Assembly (NCBI GenBank): GCA_002352205.1 | Contig: DEHZ01000013.1 | Span: forward strand, 62,001-126,000 | DNA from: Flavobacterium sp. UBA2787 | GTDB taxonomy: Bacteria; Bacteroidota; Bacteroidia; Flavobacteriales; Flavobacteriaceae | Reading direction: 5' to 3' | DNA: 64,000 nucleotides | Shown: one piece after another, positions 1 to 9,198 of the stretch | How the letters are laid out: each line of letters starts with the position of its first letter | Position numbering within the stretch: position 1 is the first letter of the stretch | Translations under genes and position numbers: made by a program | The notes under the pieces: generated by a model | The model's database searches: none | Seen by the model: only the letters and a program-made list of their open reading frames with translations | Told to the model about the DNA's origin: nothing

Positions 1-179
1 AAAGAAATAAATGAATATTTTTCTACAAATGATTGTATAATTTCTTTCGTTTTATCCGTAGAACCATCATTAACCACCACAATTTTAGAAGGCAAAACCG
101 TTTGTTCCACGATCGACTGTAAAGTGAGTGAAATAAATTTTTCTTCATTGTAGGTGGGTATGATGATGTAGTAGTTCAT
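1..179 (-). CDS. Glycosyltransferase family 2, N-terminal part only
   Basis: The window starts inside this gene, so only the first 59 codons are visible, read from an ATG at 179. They begin MNYYIIIPTYNEE and carry VVVNDGSTDKT at about residues 34-44, the nucleotide-sugar binding loop of GT-A fold family 2 glycosyltransferases. These cytoplasmic or membrane-associated enzymes transfer a sugar from an activated donor to a lipid or glycan acceptor. The acceptor-determining half lies outside the window, so substrate cannot be told. The gene follows the methyltransferase on the same strand with a 29-nt gap made of quasi-repeated ATTAG words, so the two may be co-transcribed. Confidence 0.85.
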   Translation of the reverse strand, partial: MNYYIIIPTYNEEKFISLTLQSIVEQTVLPSKIVVVNDGSTDKTKEIIQSFVEKYSFIS

Positions 180-208
180 TTGGCTAATTACTATTCACTA
201 ATTACTAA

Positions 209-730
209 TCACTTTTTTTCTGCGTAAACCAAATAATATCGATTCGTAAAATATCTTAATATAGGTCGGAAACCAATTTTGTTAGTGGGATGCGTAAATT
301 TTACACTATCTATAATTTTAAATCCGTTTTTTTCTAACAACCAATCGAGTTGCCAGTCTTCAAATTCGTGGTAATGGCGATCCCATTTATCTGTCTTGCT
401 GCGGTAGGCCGATGAAAACCAAAGGCGAAGCGGAATGGAGATGAAAAGCTTATCGCATTTTACATTTTGTAAAACGGTGTATGGATTGAGTAAATGTTCG
501 AAAATTTCAAAAGCAGTAACTACCGAATAACTCTCGTTTTGCAAAGCAGATTGGTCGTTGTCTAAATCTTCGCCAGTAGTGTTTTTAACGGAAAAACCAT
601 TTTGAATCATGATTTTGGAAAATGGATTTGTAACCCCTAAGTCAAGAATGGTTTCTGATTTTGAAAGGTGTTTTTCCAGAAATTCAAGGGTAATTTTGAA
701 TCGTTTGTTGGGAAATGTTTTTTCGTACAT
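209..730 (-). CDS. Class I SAM-dependent methyltransferase
   Basis: This 173-residue protein has the class I methyltransferase core. Motif I ILDLG is at residues 28-32, and the post-motif strand VVTAFEIFEHLLNP is at about 70-83, typical of Methyltransf_11/23 enzymes. The target of methylation is not evident. The frame is open further upstream, but I place the start at 730 (MYEKTF). A TAnnTTTG -7 box (TACATTTG, 749-756 on this strand) sits just upstream, and the residues before that Met look non-coding. It lies between a KAS III-like synthase and a family 2 glycosyltransferase, all on the minus strand, suggesting lipid or surface-glycan modification. That role is an inference from context. Confidence 0.8.
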   Translation of the reverse strand: MYEKTFPNKRFKITLEFLEKHLSKSETILDLGVTNPFSKIMIQNGFSVKNTTGEDLDNDQSALQNESYSVVTAFEIFEHLLNPYTVLQNVKCDKLFISIPLRLWFSSAYRSKTDKWDRHYHEFEDWQLDWLLEKNGFKIIDSVKFTHPTNKIGFRPILRYFTNRYYLVYAEKK

Positions 731-748
731 GGTTTGTTTTTCGTGACA

Positions 749-756
749 CAAATGTA
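749..756 (-). promoter_or_regulatory. Bacteroidota -7 box for the methyltransferase gene
   Basis: TACATTTG on the minus strand fits the TAnnTTTG -7 element of Bacteroidota. It lies about 18 nt before the chosen ATG at 730. No good TTG -33 element was seen. Confidence 0.45.
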
Positions 757-931
757 CTAAATAATTTGATGTTTGCACGATATAGCCCTGATTGAAGTGG
801 AAAGCCTTGTGCCACAAAACCTGATTTTTTCTTGCTGAACCAAAGCGACCTTGGGAGCTCTTGGTGCGGCTTAGAAAAAACAGTTTTTGCAAACAAGCTT
901 GTAACGTAAAGCAGGATTAGCTCCTGAAAAA

Positions 932-1990
932 TTACATTTTGTAAACAAATGCATTGATGTTCATACCCGAACCTACCGAGGCAAAAATGACGATGTCGCC
1001 TTTGTTTATTTCTTGGTTTTCGAGTTGACCTTTCAATAGTAAATCATATAAAGTTGGTATCGTTGCCACACTGGAATTGCCCAAATGATGTATGCTCATG
1101 GGCATAATATTTTCCGGGGTTGGCAAGCCATAGAGTTTGTAAAAGCGTTCGATAATAGCTTCGTCCATTTTTTCGTTGGCTTGGTGAATGAGGATTTTCT
1201 TTACATCATGAATTGAAATTCCGCTTTCATCTAAGCATTCTTTCATGGCTTTAGGCACTTGACTTAATGCAAATTCATATATTTTTCGGCCGTGCATTTT
1301 GATGTAGCGAATGTTTGGATCGTGTGTTTTGTTAAACGATTCGCCAAAAAAGAGGTAATAAGCCTCGTCATAGGTAAATGTAGCAGTGGCATGAGCTAAA
1401 ATTCCGCCTTCTTCATTGGTAGCTTCCAAGATTGTTGCTCCTGCACCATCGGAATAAATCATGCTATCGCGATCGTGTCTGTCGACCACACGGGAAAGAG
1501 TTTCGGCACCAATCACAAGGCATTTTTTAGCCATTCCGGCTTTCATGAATGCTTGTGCTTGAATAATTCCTTCTATCCAACCCGGACAACCAAAAAGCAC
1601 ATCGTAGGCCACACATTTTGGGTTTTTAATTCGCAAACTGTGTTTTACGCGTGAGGCCAAACTTGGTAGCAAATCGGCTTGAATAGCTCCTTTTTTTACA
1701 TCGCCAAAGTTGTGGGCAAAAATAATATAGTCAAGGGTTTCAGGGTCAATTTTAGCATCGGCAATAGCTTTTTGAGCGGCTATAAATGCAATTTCTGAAG
1801 TGGTTAAATCGTCTGTCACATATTTCCGTTCGCGAATTCCTGTAATTTCAAGAAATTTTTCGGCTACCACCTCGTTTGATTGAGCAAATGGAGTACCGTC
1901 GCTATTGAGAAAGTGATGTTGTGCAAAGTCTAAATTTGTTACCGTTTGAGTTGGGATATAACTTCCTGATCCGGTTATTTTGATATTCAT
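932..1990 (-). CDS. 3-oxoacyl-ACP synthase III family protein (KAS III/FabH-like)
   Basis: A 352-residue thiolase-fold condensing enzyme. The catalytic triad is visible: Cys135 in LFGCPGW, His269 in ILIHQAN and Asn305 in HHLGNSS, the Cys-His-Asn set of KAS III/FabH enzymes that condense an acyl-CoA primer with malonyl-ACP. The length is slightly above typical FabH (about 320), and there are no fab genes nearby. It is therefore more likely one of the FabH-like paralogues of Bacteroidota than the housekeeping enzyme. The nearest neighbours are a methyltransferase and a glycosyltransferase on the same strand, which hints at a specialised lipid. The primer used cannot be read from sequence. Confidence 0.85.
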   Translation of the reverse strand: MNIKITGSGSYIPTQTVTNLDFAQHHFLNSDGTPFAQSNEVVAEKFLEITGIRERKYVTDDLTTSEIAFIAAQKAIADAKIDPETLDYIIFAHNFGDVKKGAIQADLLPSLASRVKHSLRIKNPKCVAYDVLFGCPGWIEGIIQAQAFMKAGMAKKCLVIGAETLSRVVDRHDRDSMIYSDGAGATILEATNEEGGILAHATATFTYDEAYYLFFGESFNKTHDPNIRYIKMHGRKIYEFALSQVPKAMKECLDESGISIHDVKKILIHQANEKMDEAIIERFYKLYGLPTPENIMPMSIHHLGNSSVATIPTLYDLLLKGQLENQEINKGDIVIFASVGSGMNINAFVYKM

Positions 1991-2117
1991 AATTTATTGC
2001 AATATAGAGAGCGAAATTATCAATTATAAACGTAAAAAAGTAAGAAACCATTAATATTGTGATGATTATTATGAAAAGAGTAAGATTATGGTTGAAAAAT
2101 TATGCAACTCTTAATTT

Positions 2118-2495
2118 TTAGCCTTTTTTTTGCGATATTTTTATCTGCATAACCGTAGCAATACTCAAGGCTTGAGTTTTAATTTGCTCTGATTTTTCTC
2201 CTTTAAAATTTTCGTCAACGGAATGATTAAAATGAGTGAGCCAAATTTTAAATAATTCCGGCGACAGGTACTCTTTTTCGTTGATGTCTAAATGTATTTG
2301 AGTCAGGTTTTTAGAGTAACCGCCGGTTCCTAAAATTCCCTGTGACCAAAACGTAACTAAAATAGGAAGATGTTCCTCTATTTTTATTTTGACAACATCG
2401 GTAAAAATATAACTGATAGCTGGATCTGCCAAAAGCTTTTTGTAAAATTCGTCAACTAAATGATAAAGGTCTTGTTGGGTTTGGATGTCGTTCAT
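2118..2495 (-). CDS. Group III truncated hemoglobin
   Basis: A 125-residue globin of the truncated group III (trHbP/ctb) type. Signatures include FYKKLLADPAI at residues 17-27, HLPILVTFWSQ at 42-52, the proximal histidine His68 in TQIHLDI, and the C-terminal NF-G segment. Group III truncated globins bind heme and handle oxygen or nitric oxide in the cytoplasm, and their exact role varies. The gene stands alone between the KAS III gene and gcvP. Its leader (2496-2567) is almost entirely made of GTTTCAAG/GTTTCAGG-like words that can fold back on themselves. Confidence 0.88.
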   Translation of the reverse strand: MNDIQTQQDLYHLVDEFYKKLLADPAISYIFTDVVKIKIEEHLPILVTFWSQGILGTGGYSKNLTQIHLDINEKEYLSPELFKIWLTHFNHSVDENFKGEKSEQIKTQALSIATVMQIKISQKKG

Positions 2496-2499
2496 AAGG

Positions 2500-2562
2500 T
2501 TTTTTAGTTTCAGGTTTCAAGTTTCAAGTTGCGAAAACCTGAAACCTGAAACTTGAAACAAA
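2500..2562 (-). repeat. Quasi-tandem, self-complementary leader repeat before the globin gene
   Basis: The sense strand immediately upstream of the globin ATG consists of GTTTCAAGTTTCAGG-type words, followed after a short GC-containing turn by their near-complement (CTTGAAACCTGAAAC). The segment can therefore form a hairpin of about 20 bp with a couple of mismatches. Similar word-repeat leaders of different sequence precede several other genes in this window. Confidence 0.6.
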
Positions 2563-2567
2563 TTTAT

Positions 2568-5411
2568 TTACATATAAGCCTCAATCGGAGCACAGCTACA
2601 AATCAAGTTTCTATCGCCATATGTTTCATCTACACGACGAACGCTTGGCCAGAATTTATTTTCGGCTACATACTCCAACGGATAGGCGGCTTTTTCTCTT
2701 GTATAAGGTAAAACCCAATTGTCTGTCGTAAGCATTGCCAACGTGTGCGGAGCGTTCTTCAATACATTGTTTGAATCCTCTGCACTGGCTTCTTCAATTT
2801 CTTTGCGAATGGAAATCATCGCATCACAAAAACGATCTAATTCTGCCACATCTTCCGACTCGGTTGGCTCCACCATCAACGTACCCGCCACAGGGAAAGA
2901 AACGGTTGGAGCGTGGAAACCATAATCCATCAAACGCTTGGCGATATCTGTTACTTCAATGCCTTTTGCTTTAAAAGCTCGGCAATCTAAAATCATTTCG
3001 TGAGCGGCTCTTCCTTTTTCGCCTGAATATAAAATAGGATAGTGCTCTTCCAAACGAGCTTTCATATAATTGGCATTCAAAATCGCGTATTTTGTTGCGT
3101 TCGTAATGCCTTCTGAACCTAACATACAAATGTATCCATAGGAAATTAAGCAAACCAATGCCGAACCATACGGTGCTCCCGAAATGGCTGTGATAGCTTG
3201 TGAACCACCTACATCCACCAACGGATTACTTGGTAAAAACGGAACTAATTTTTCGTTTACGCAAATTGGTCCAACTCCCGGTCCGCCACCACCATGCGGG
3301 ATAGCGAAGGTTTTGTGTAAGTTTAAGTGACACACATCAGCACCAATTGTCGCCGGATTGGTCAAACCAACTTGTGCGTTCATATTTGCACCGTCCATGT
3401 ACACCAAACCGCCATTGTCGTGAATAATTTGAGTGATTTCTCTAATGGCACTTTCAAAAACGCCATGAGTAGATGGGTAAGTTACCATCAAACACGATAA
3501 TTCATCTTTGTATTGAATGGCTTTTTCACGCACATCTTCTACATCAATATTACCGTTTTCCATCGTTTTGGTCACGATGATTTTCATACCGGCCATGGCT
3601 GCCGAAGCAGGATTAGTTCCGTGTGCCGAAGCAGGAATCAAGCAAACTGTTCGTTGATGATCACCTCTTGATTGATGATACGCACGAATGGTCATCAAAC
3701 CGGCATATTCGCCTTGAGCACCGGAATTTGGTTGTAATGTAGTTCCGGCAAAACCGGTAATTACGTTTAATTGATGCTCTAATTTTTTAAGCATTTTAGT
3801 ATAACCTTCCACTTGATCCAGTGGAGCAAATGGGTGAATGGTGTTCCAATACGGCATGCTTAACGGCAACATTTCTGCAGCAGCATTCAATTTCATTGTG
3901 CATGAACCCAACGCAATCATCGAATGATTTAACGATAAATCTTTGCGTTCTAATTTTTTGATGTAACGCATCAAACTTGTTTCCGAATGATATTTGTTGA
4001 AAACTTCGTGCGTTAGAAACTCCGATTTTCTGTTTAAATGCGACGGATAATTATTTTCTGTAAGATAATCAGAAACTTCAAAAGCTTCTTTTCCGACTGC
4101 TTCAGCAAAAATGGCAATTACTTGATTTAAATCGCTAAACAAAATTGTTTCATTCAACGAAATGGAAATGGTTTCATCATCAATATAAAAGAAATTCACT
4201 TCATTTTTTTCTGCAATTGCTCTTACTTTTTTCGCATCAGCTTTCACGACAATTGTATCAAAAAACGCGGTATTCGTTTGATAAACGCCTAATTTATTTA
4301 ATGCATCGGAAAGCGTAGAAGCCATTCCGTGCACTTTATCAGCAATGTATTTTAATCCTTTTGGTCCGTGATAAACGGCAAACATTCCCGCCATCACCGA
4401 CAATAAAACCTGAGCTGTACAAATATTTGATGTTGCTTTTTCACGTTTGATGTGTTGCTCACGCGTTTGAAGTGCCATGCGAAGAGCACGATTTCCATCG
4501 GCATCTTGTGAAACACCGATAATTCTTCCGGGCATCGAGCGTTTGTATTCTTCTTTAGTGGCAAAATAGGCAGCGTGAGGTCCGCCATAGCCCATTGGGA
4601 TTCCGAAACGTTGTGTGGTTCCTACGACAACGGCAGCACCCATTTCGCCGGGAGGAGTTAATTTTACTAACGATAAAATATCAGCAGCTACGGCCACTTT
4701 TATTTCGTTGTCATTTGCTTTTTTGATAAAATCGGCATAATCATAAACTTGACCATATTTTCCGGGATATTGAAGAATGGCTCCGAAATATTCATTTGAA
4801 AAATCAAATTCTTGGTGATTTCCAACTACTAATTCTACTCCAATTGGTGTGGAACGTGTTTGAAGAACCGATAACGTTTGTGGTAAAATTTCTTCGGAAA
4901 CAAAGAATTTACAAACGTTGTTTTTCTTTTGGTCACGCGAACGAACATCAAATAAAAGTGCCATTGCTTCTGCGGCAGCGGTGCTTTCATCTAACAAAGA
5001 AGCGTTTGCAATCTCCATTCCGGTTAATTCAATAACCGTGGTTTGGAAGTTTAAAATTGCTTCTAATCTACCTTGAGCAATTTCTGCTTGGTAAGGAGTA
5101 TAAGCGGTGTACCAACCCGGATTTTCAAAAATATTTCGTTGAATCGCAGGCGGTACAATGGTTGGATGATAACCCAAACCGATGTAGGATTTAAAAACTT
5201 TGTTGGTGCGACCTAACACTCGAATGTGATTGGCATATTCATATTCGGTCATGATGTGTTCTAATTCGAGTGGTTTTTTCAATCGAATATCAGACGGAAT
5301 GGTTTCAAATATTAATTGATCTAATGTTTCAACACCAATGGTGTCTAGCATTTTTGGTAAATCGTGTTCTCTTGGACCTAAATGTCTTAAAGCAAATGCA
5401 TCTGTTTTCAT
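2568..5411 (-). CDS. gcvP: Glycine dehydrogenase (aminomethyl-transferring), glycine cleavage system P protein
   Basis: A 947-residue single-chain P protein, the usual length for the fused bacterial form. It decarboxylates glycine with pyridoxal phosphate and passes the aminomethyl group to the lipoyl arm of GcvH. The PLP lysine is Lys700 in LNLHKTFAIPHGGGGPG. Upstream are GGPHAAYFAT and MPGRIIG motifs and, in the second half, GSCTMKLNA. I start it at 5411 (MKTDAFALRHLGP), because the 21 codons upstream are not family-like although the frame stays open. A TACTTTTG -7 box is at 5476-5483. gcvT and gcvH are not adjacent. No glycine riboswitch was recognised in the 290-nt leader region. Confidence 0.97.
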   Translation of the reverse strand: MKTDAFALRHLGPREHDLPKMLDTIGVETLDQLIFETIPSDIRLKKPLELEHIMTEYEYANHIRVLGRTNKVFKSYIGLGYHPTIVPPAIQRNIFENPGWYTAYTPYQAEIAQGRLEAILNFQTTVIELTGMEIANASLLDESTAAAEAMALLFDVRSRDQKKNNVCKFFVSEEILPQTLSVLQTRSTPIGVELVVGNHQEFDFSNEYFGAILQYPGKYGQVYDYADFIKKANDNEIKVAVAADILSLVKLTPPGEMGAAVVVGTTQRFGIPMGYGGPHAAYFATKEEYKRSMPGRIIGVSQDADGNRALRMALQTREQHIKREKATSNICTAQVLLSVMAGMFAVYHGPKGLKYIADKVHGMASTLSDALNKLGVYQTNTAFFDTIVVKADAKKVRAIAEKNEVNFFYIDDETISISLNETILFSDLNQVIAIFAEAVGKEAFEVSDYLTENNYPSHLNRKSEFLTHEVFNKYHSETSLMRYIKKLERKDLSLNHSMIALGSCTMKLNAAAEMLPLSMPYWNTIHPFAPLDQVEGYTKMLKKLEHQLNVITGFAGTTLQPNSGAQGEYAGLMTIRAYHQSRGDHQRTVCLIPASAHGTNPASAAMAGMKIIVTKTMENGNIDVEDVREKAIQYKDELSCLMVTYPSTHGVFESAIREITQIIHDNGGLVYMDGANMNAQVGLTNPATIGADVCHLNLHKTFAIPHGGGGPGVGPICVNEKLVPFLPSNPLVDVGGSQAITAISGAPYGSALVCLISYGYICMLGSEGITNATKYAILNANYMKARLEEHYPILYSGEKGRAAHEMILDCRAFKAKGIEVTDIAKRLMDYGFHAPTVSFPVAGTLMVEPTESEDVAELDRFCDAMISIRKEIEEASAEDSNNVLKNAPHTLAMLTTDNWVLPYTREKAAYPLEYVAENKFWPSVRRVDETYGDRNLICSCAPIEAYM

Positions 5412-5475
5412 GTATTTTCTTGAGGTAAAAAAGTGTGTTGTTAATGAAACTGAAACGGGTTCAGTTTTAAGCACA

Positions 5476-5483
5476 CAAAAGTA
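5476..5483 (-). promoter_or_regulatory. Bacteroidota -7 box upstream of gcvP
   Basis: TACTTTTG on the minus strand matches TAnnTTTG. It would give gcvP a leader of roughly 60 nt. No TTG was found at the expected -33 distance. Confidence 0.35.
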
Positions 5484-5702
5484 ATTATTAGTCTTCTAAT
5501 TATTAGTTAAACAACGGCTAATATTTTTAGAATTTTTCAACCAAAAAAGCAGTTTATCAACAAATTTTTATGATTTGGAAGATTTGGGTTTGCTAAAAAT
5601 TGAATTTTGGTAGTTTAACGAGAATTGAATGTATTACAACGAGTATGTTGCCATAATGTTAATTTCTTGTTTAATTTCGATAAAATTTAATGATCTCAAA
5701 TT

Positions 5703-8700
5703 ATGAAAAAAATTACTTTTCTAACATTTTTACTTTTAACTTTTCTTCAGTTAGGTGCTCAAAATGTTGTGATTAACGAAATTATTACATCAAACTCAAC
5801 AGTAATAACTGATGATGACGGTAGTTATGAAGATTGGGTGGAATTATACAACACCGGAACAGAAGCCATTAATTTAGAAGGCTACGGGTTAACAGATTTA
5901 TCTACAAATCCATATCAATGGGTTTTTCCCGCTTATTGGATTGAACCGGGCGAACATTTACTTGTTTGGTGTTCAGATAAAAATAGAACTGATATTAATT
6001 TTCCATTACATACTAATTTTAAAATTAGTTCGGGTGGGGAGGTAATTACGCTAACAAAACCAAACGGAGATGTTGAAGATAGTTATCCGGCTGTTTTGGT
6101 ACCACAAAATTTTACTTACGGAAGGCAAACAGATGGTTCTGCTATTTTTGTATATTTTCCTGTGCCAACTCCCGGTGAAACCAACAATACATCAACCGGT
6201 TATACAGATGTTTTAGATCCGCCAAGTTTTTCTGTAAATGGAGGTTTTTATACATCAAGTTTTGGATTAACAATTAGTCATCCTGATCCTGAAGTAACGA
6301 TTGTTTATACCACAGATGGTTCTGATCCCAACATTGATAATTTGGCAGGAACCACTTATCAATATAAAAATGAATATCCTTATGAAGTGGGGCAATTGCC
6401 ATCGGAAACATTTTTGACGAAAAGTTTTCAATCGATGCAATATTCTGCTCCGCTAACCATTGTGGATAGAACAAGCGAACCGAATGATATTTCAACTATT
6501 TCATCTACCTATGATGCTGATCCTTCTTATTATATTCCTGATTTTAACATCTTTAAAGGAACTGTTGTTCGTGCAAGAGCATACAAAGCCGGAGCATTGA
6601 CTAGCGGAATTGTTACAGAATCGTATTTTGTCTCTCCAGAGGGATCAAGCCGTTTTGAAATTCCGGTTATTTCATTAAGTGTTGATGAAAATAAATTTTT
6701 TGAATACAATAATGGAATTTATGTTGCCGGAGCCGATTTTGACAATTGGCGTATAGAAAATCCTGATACACCGGCTTTGTTTAATGCAGATGCAAATTAT
6801 GATCGTTCAGGCGAAACAACCGAGCAAATTGGTCATTTTAATTATTTTGTAAATGGAAATGAAGTATTAAATCAACGTGTTGGTATACGAATTAATGGTG
6901 GAGGAACTAGAGCTTTTCAACATAAATCATTACGATTATATGCACGATCAGAATTAGGAGCAAGTACTTTTAATTACCCAATTTTTGCAAATGAAAATTA
7001 TACCAGTTATAAAAGATTGGTTTTAAGAAATTCAGGTAATGATTTTTTTAACACCTATTATAAGGATGCTTTTACACACGAATTAATTGAAAAAACAGGT
7101 TTGGATAATCAGGCATATCAACCTTCTGTAGTTTTCCTTAACGGAGAATATTGGGGAATGTTGAATATCAGAGAGCGATTAGACAGACATTATTTTGAGA
7201 GAAAATATGGAATTGTTGAAGCTGATATTGAAATTTTAGCCGATGGTTATGTAATTGATGAGGGTAGCGATGCTCATTTTCAAGCTATGTATTCGTATTT
7301 TCAAAATAATTCTTTAGTTGATGATGCTAATTTATCTTATATCAATACCCAAATGGATGTTGATAATTTTAGAGATTATTTTATTACTAATATCTTTATT
7401 CAAAACACCGATTGGCCAGGTTGGAATACGTTGTTTTGGAGAAAGAAAACAGCCGCTTTTGAGCCTGATGCTCCTTATGGAAACGATGGTAGATGGAGAA
7501 CAGCCATCAAAGATACTGATGCAGGTTTTAGTCTGATGTTGGATATAAACGACCACAACACTTTAGAGTTTGCAACTGCGTTAGGAGGTCCAATTTGGCC
7601 AAATCCGGAATGGTCAACATTAATTTTGCGTAGATTATTAGAAAACGAAGCGTTTGAATTAAGTTTCATTAATCGTTTTGCAGATATGATGAACACGTTC
7701 TTTTTACCGGAAAGAGTGGTTGATTTATCCAATCAATTTGCAGCGGTAATTGAACCTGAAATTGCGGAACAATATAATCGTTGGGCTGCCCCATACAGTT
7801 TTGCTTGGTGGTTAGAAAGTCAGAATGTAGTAGAAACATTTGCTATGGAAAGACCGGATTACCAAAGAGAACACATTCGTGCGAAGTTTGGAATTTCAAA
7901 CGATATTAATGCAACATTAAATGTGAATGATGATACAAACGGATATGTAAAAATCAATACAATTGATATTACTTCTGATACTCCTGGTGTTTCTGCCAAT
8001 CCATATCCTTGGACAGGAATTTATTTCCACAACATTCCTGTAACGTTAACAGCCATTCCGTTAGAAGGTTTTGCGTTTAGTCATTGGAGTGGTGATGTGG
8101 ATAGCACAGATGCTGAAATTACATATACTCCAATAGGAAATTTTTCAGTAACTGCGAATTTTATTCCTGCTGAAGTTCCTGCAACCGAGGAACCTATTTA
8201 TTTTTGGATGATGGATGGAAGTGTAACAAACGATACACCACTAACTGCTTTAAATTCATCTTTTGAAGTAGGAACAGAAGGCGTTTTAAACTATCAATCT
8301 TGTTTGGTAGGTTATCCATTTGATAATACACATCCAAACTGGAGAAAAGCATCGATGGAAAGAAGAAACAGTCCGACTGACATTAATTATATGCCGGAAG
8401 CTAATAATAATTTGCCTTTTGCTACTTCTAATATGAGAGGTTTGCAAATCAAACAACCTTTCCAAAATGAAGGTTTTGAAAATGCTATGATTTTCAGTTT
8501 TTCAACTTTAGGTTATGAAGATATTGTGTTTGGTTTTGCTGCCAAAGATGAAAATGCTGCCGACGGAATTGTGATGGATTATTCAATTGATGGTTCGACT
8601 TTTACAAATGCCGGATTAGCCAATTCAAACATGCCATTAACAGCAACTTATCAATTATTTGAAACCGATTTTTCGGCTATCGCTACAGCGAACAATAACG

Positions 8701-9050
8701 CCAACTTTAAAGTAAGAGTTCGTTTTTCAGGAGATAATTTAACAGCCGATAATGGTGATAGAGTAACCTTTAATAACTTCAGTGTCAAAGGTGTTGAAAT
8801 GCCTTTGAGTATTCCTGAAAATACAAGTTTAATTTTCAAAGTTTATCCAAACCCTGCGTCTGAAGTTTTGAATATCAATCATTCTTACAGCGATGTTACA
8901 TTTAATTTATTTACCATCGATGGAAAAATAATTAAAGCCGGAAATTTAGAAAATCAACAAATCAACATTAGCGATTTACAAAGCGGAATTTATTTGTTAC
9001 AATTAAGTTCTGATGGAAAATCGGAAACCAAAAAGATTGTAAAAAAATAA
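5703..9050 (+). CDS. Secreted CotH-kinase-like T9SS surface protein with lamin-tail domain
   Basis: A 1115-residue exported protein. In order it has a signal peptide ending LGAQ at about residue 20 and a lamin-tail (LTD) domain with DWVELYN at about 20-130. A chitobiase C-terminal-like domain with VYTTDGSDP follows at about 165-230. A CotH-like kinase region spans about 317-720, with GGGTRAFQHKSLRLYARSE, NGEYWGMLNIRERLD and GRWRTAIKDTDAGF. Next come an InlB-B-like repeat (FAFSHWSGD) near 776 and an unassigned domain at 829-1030. A type A T9SS sorting domain starts at VYPNPASEVLNI, about 1047. T9SS substrates are exported and often anchored on the cell surface. CotH proteins phosphorylate secreted proteins in Bacillus, but activity here is unproven. 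A close paralogue follows directly. Confidence 0.85.
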   Translation: MKKITFLTFLLLTFLQLGAQNVVINEIITSNSTVITDDDGSYEDWVELYNTGTEAINLEGYGLTDLSTNPYQWVFPAYWIEPGEHLLVWCSDKNRTDINFPLHTNFKISSGGEVITLTKPNGDVEDSYPAVLVPQNFTYGRQTDGSAIFVYFPVPTPGETNNTSTGYTDVLDPPSFSVNGGFYTSSFGLTISHPDPEVTIVYTTDGSDPNIDNLAGTTYQYKNEYPYEVGQLPSETFLTKSFQSMQYSAPLTIVDRTSEPNDISTISSTYDADPSYYIPDFNIFKGTVVRARAYKAGALTSGIVTESYFVSPEGSSRFEIPVISLSVDENKFFEYNNGIYVAGADFDNWRIENPDTPALFNADANYDRSGETTEQIGHFNYFVNGNEVLNQRVGIRINGGGTRAFQHKSLRLYARSELGASTFNYPIFANENYTSYKRLVLRNSGNDFFNTYYKDAFTHELIEKTGLDNQAYQPSVVFLNGEYWGMLNIRERLDRHYFERKYGIVEADIEILADGYVIDEGSDAHFQAMYSYFQNNSLVDDANLSYINTQMDVDNFRDYFITNIFIQNTDWPGWNTLFWRKKTAAFEPDAPYGNDGRWRTAIKDTDAGFSLMLDINDHNTLEFATALGGPIWPNPEWSTLILRRLLENEAFELSFINRFADMMNTFFLPERVVDLSNQFAAVIEPEIAEQYNRWAAPYSFAWWLESQNVVETFAMERPDYQREHIRAKFGISNDINATLNVNDDTNGYVKINTIDITSDTPGVSANPYPWTGIYFHNIPVTLTAIPLEGFAFSHWSGDVDSTDAEITYTPIGNFSVTANFIPAEVPATEEPIYFWMMDGSVTNDTPLTALNSSFEVGTEGVLNYQSCLVGYPFDNTHPNWRKASMERRNSPTDINYMPEANNNLPFATSNMRGLQIKQPFQNEGFENAMIFSFSTLGYEDIVFGFAAKDENAADGIVMDYSIDGSTFTNAGLANSNMPLTATYQLFETDFSAIATANNNANFKVRVRFSGDNLTADNGDRVTFNNFSVKGVEMPLSIPENTSLIFKVYPNPASEVLNINHSYSDVTFNLFTIDGKIIKAGNLENQQINISDLQSGIYLLQLSSDGKSETKKIVKK

Positions 9051-9073
9051 ACTTTTATTTACATAATTAATTG

Positions 9074-9102
9074 AAAGGAGGGAGTTTATCTCTCCTTTTT
9101 CT
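9074..9102 (+). terminator. Rho-independent terminator after the first CotH-like gene
   Basis: AAAGGAG (9074-9080) pairs with CTCCTTT (9092-9098) and is followed by T-rich sequence. Confidence 0.6.
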
Positions 9103-9139
9103 TTTTATCGATTAATTGGGTTAATGGTCGATAAAACAA

Positions 9140-9168
9140 TTGTAAACATTAAATAAAAGTTAAATTTG
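9140..9168 (+). promoter_or_regulatory. Full Bacteroidota promoter (-33 TTG, -7 TAAATTTG)
   Basis: TTG at 9140-9142, an 18-nt spacer, then TAAATTTG at 9161-9168 match the Flavobacterium promoter arrangement TTG-N17-23-TAnnTTTG. It places transcription start around 9173, so translation must begin at the ATGs at 9193 or 9199 rather than the upstream in-frame TTG at 9166. Confidence 0.7.
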
Positions 9169-9198
9169 AAGATATTTCCACCCAATAATTTTATGCAC

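Noticed and set aside
684-896. 70-codon minus-strand frame overlapping the methyltransferase start
   Set aside because: It overlaps the real gene in another frame, has no family features, and the promoter at 749-756 lies inside it.
5412-5702. Glycine riboswitch upstream of gcvP
   Set aside because: No tandem aptamer-like conserved motifs were visible in the AT-rich leader.
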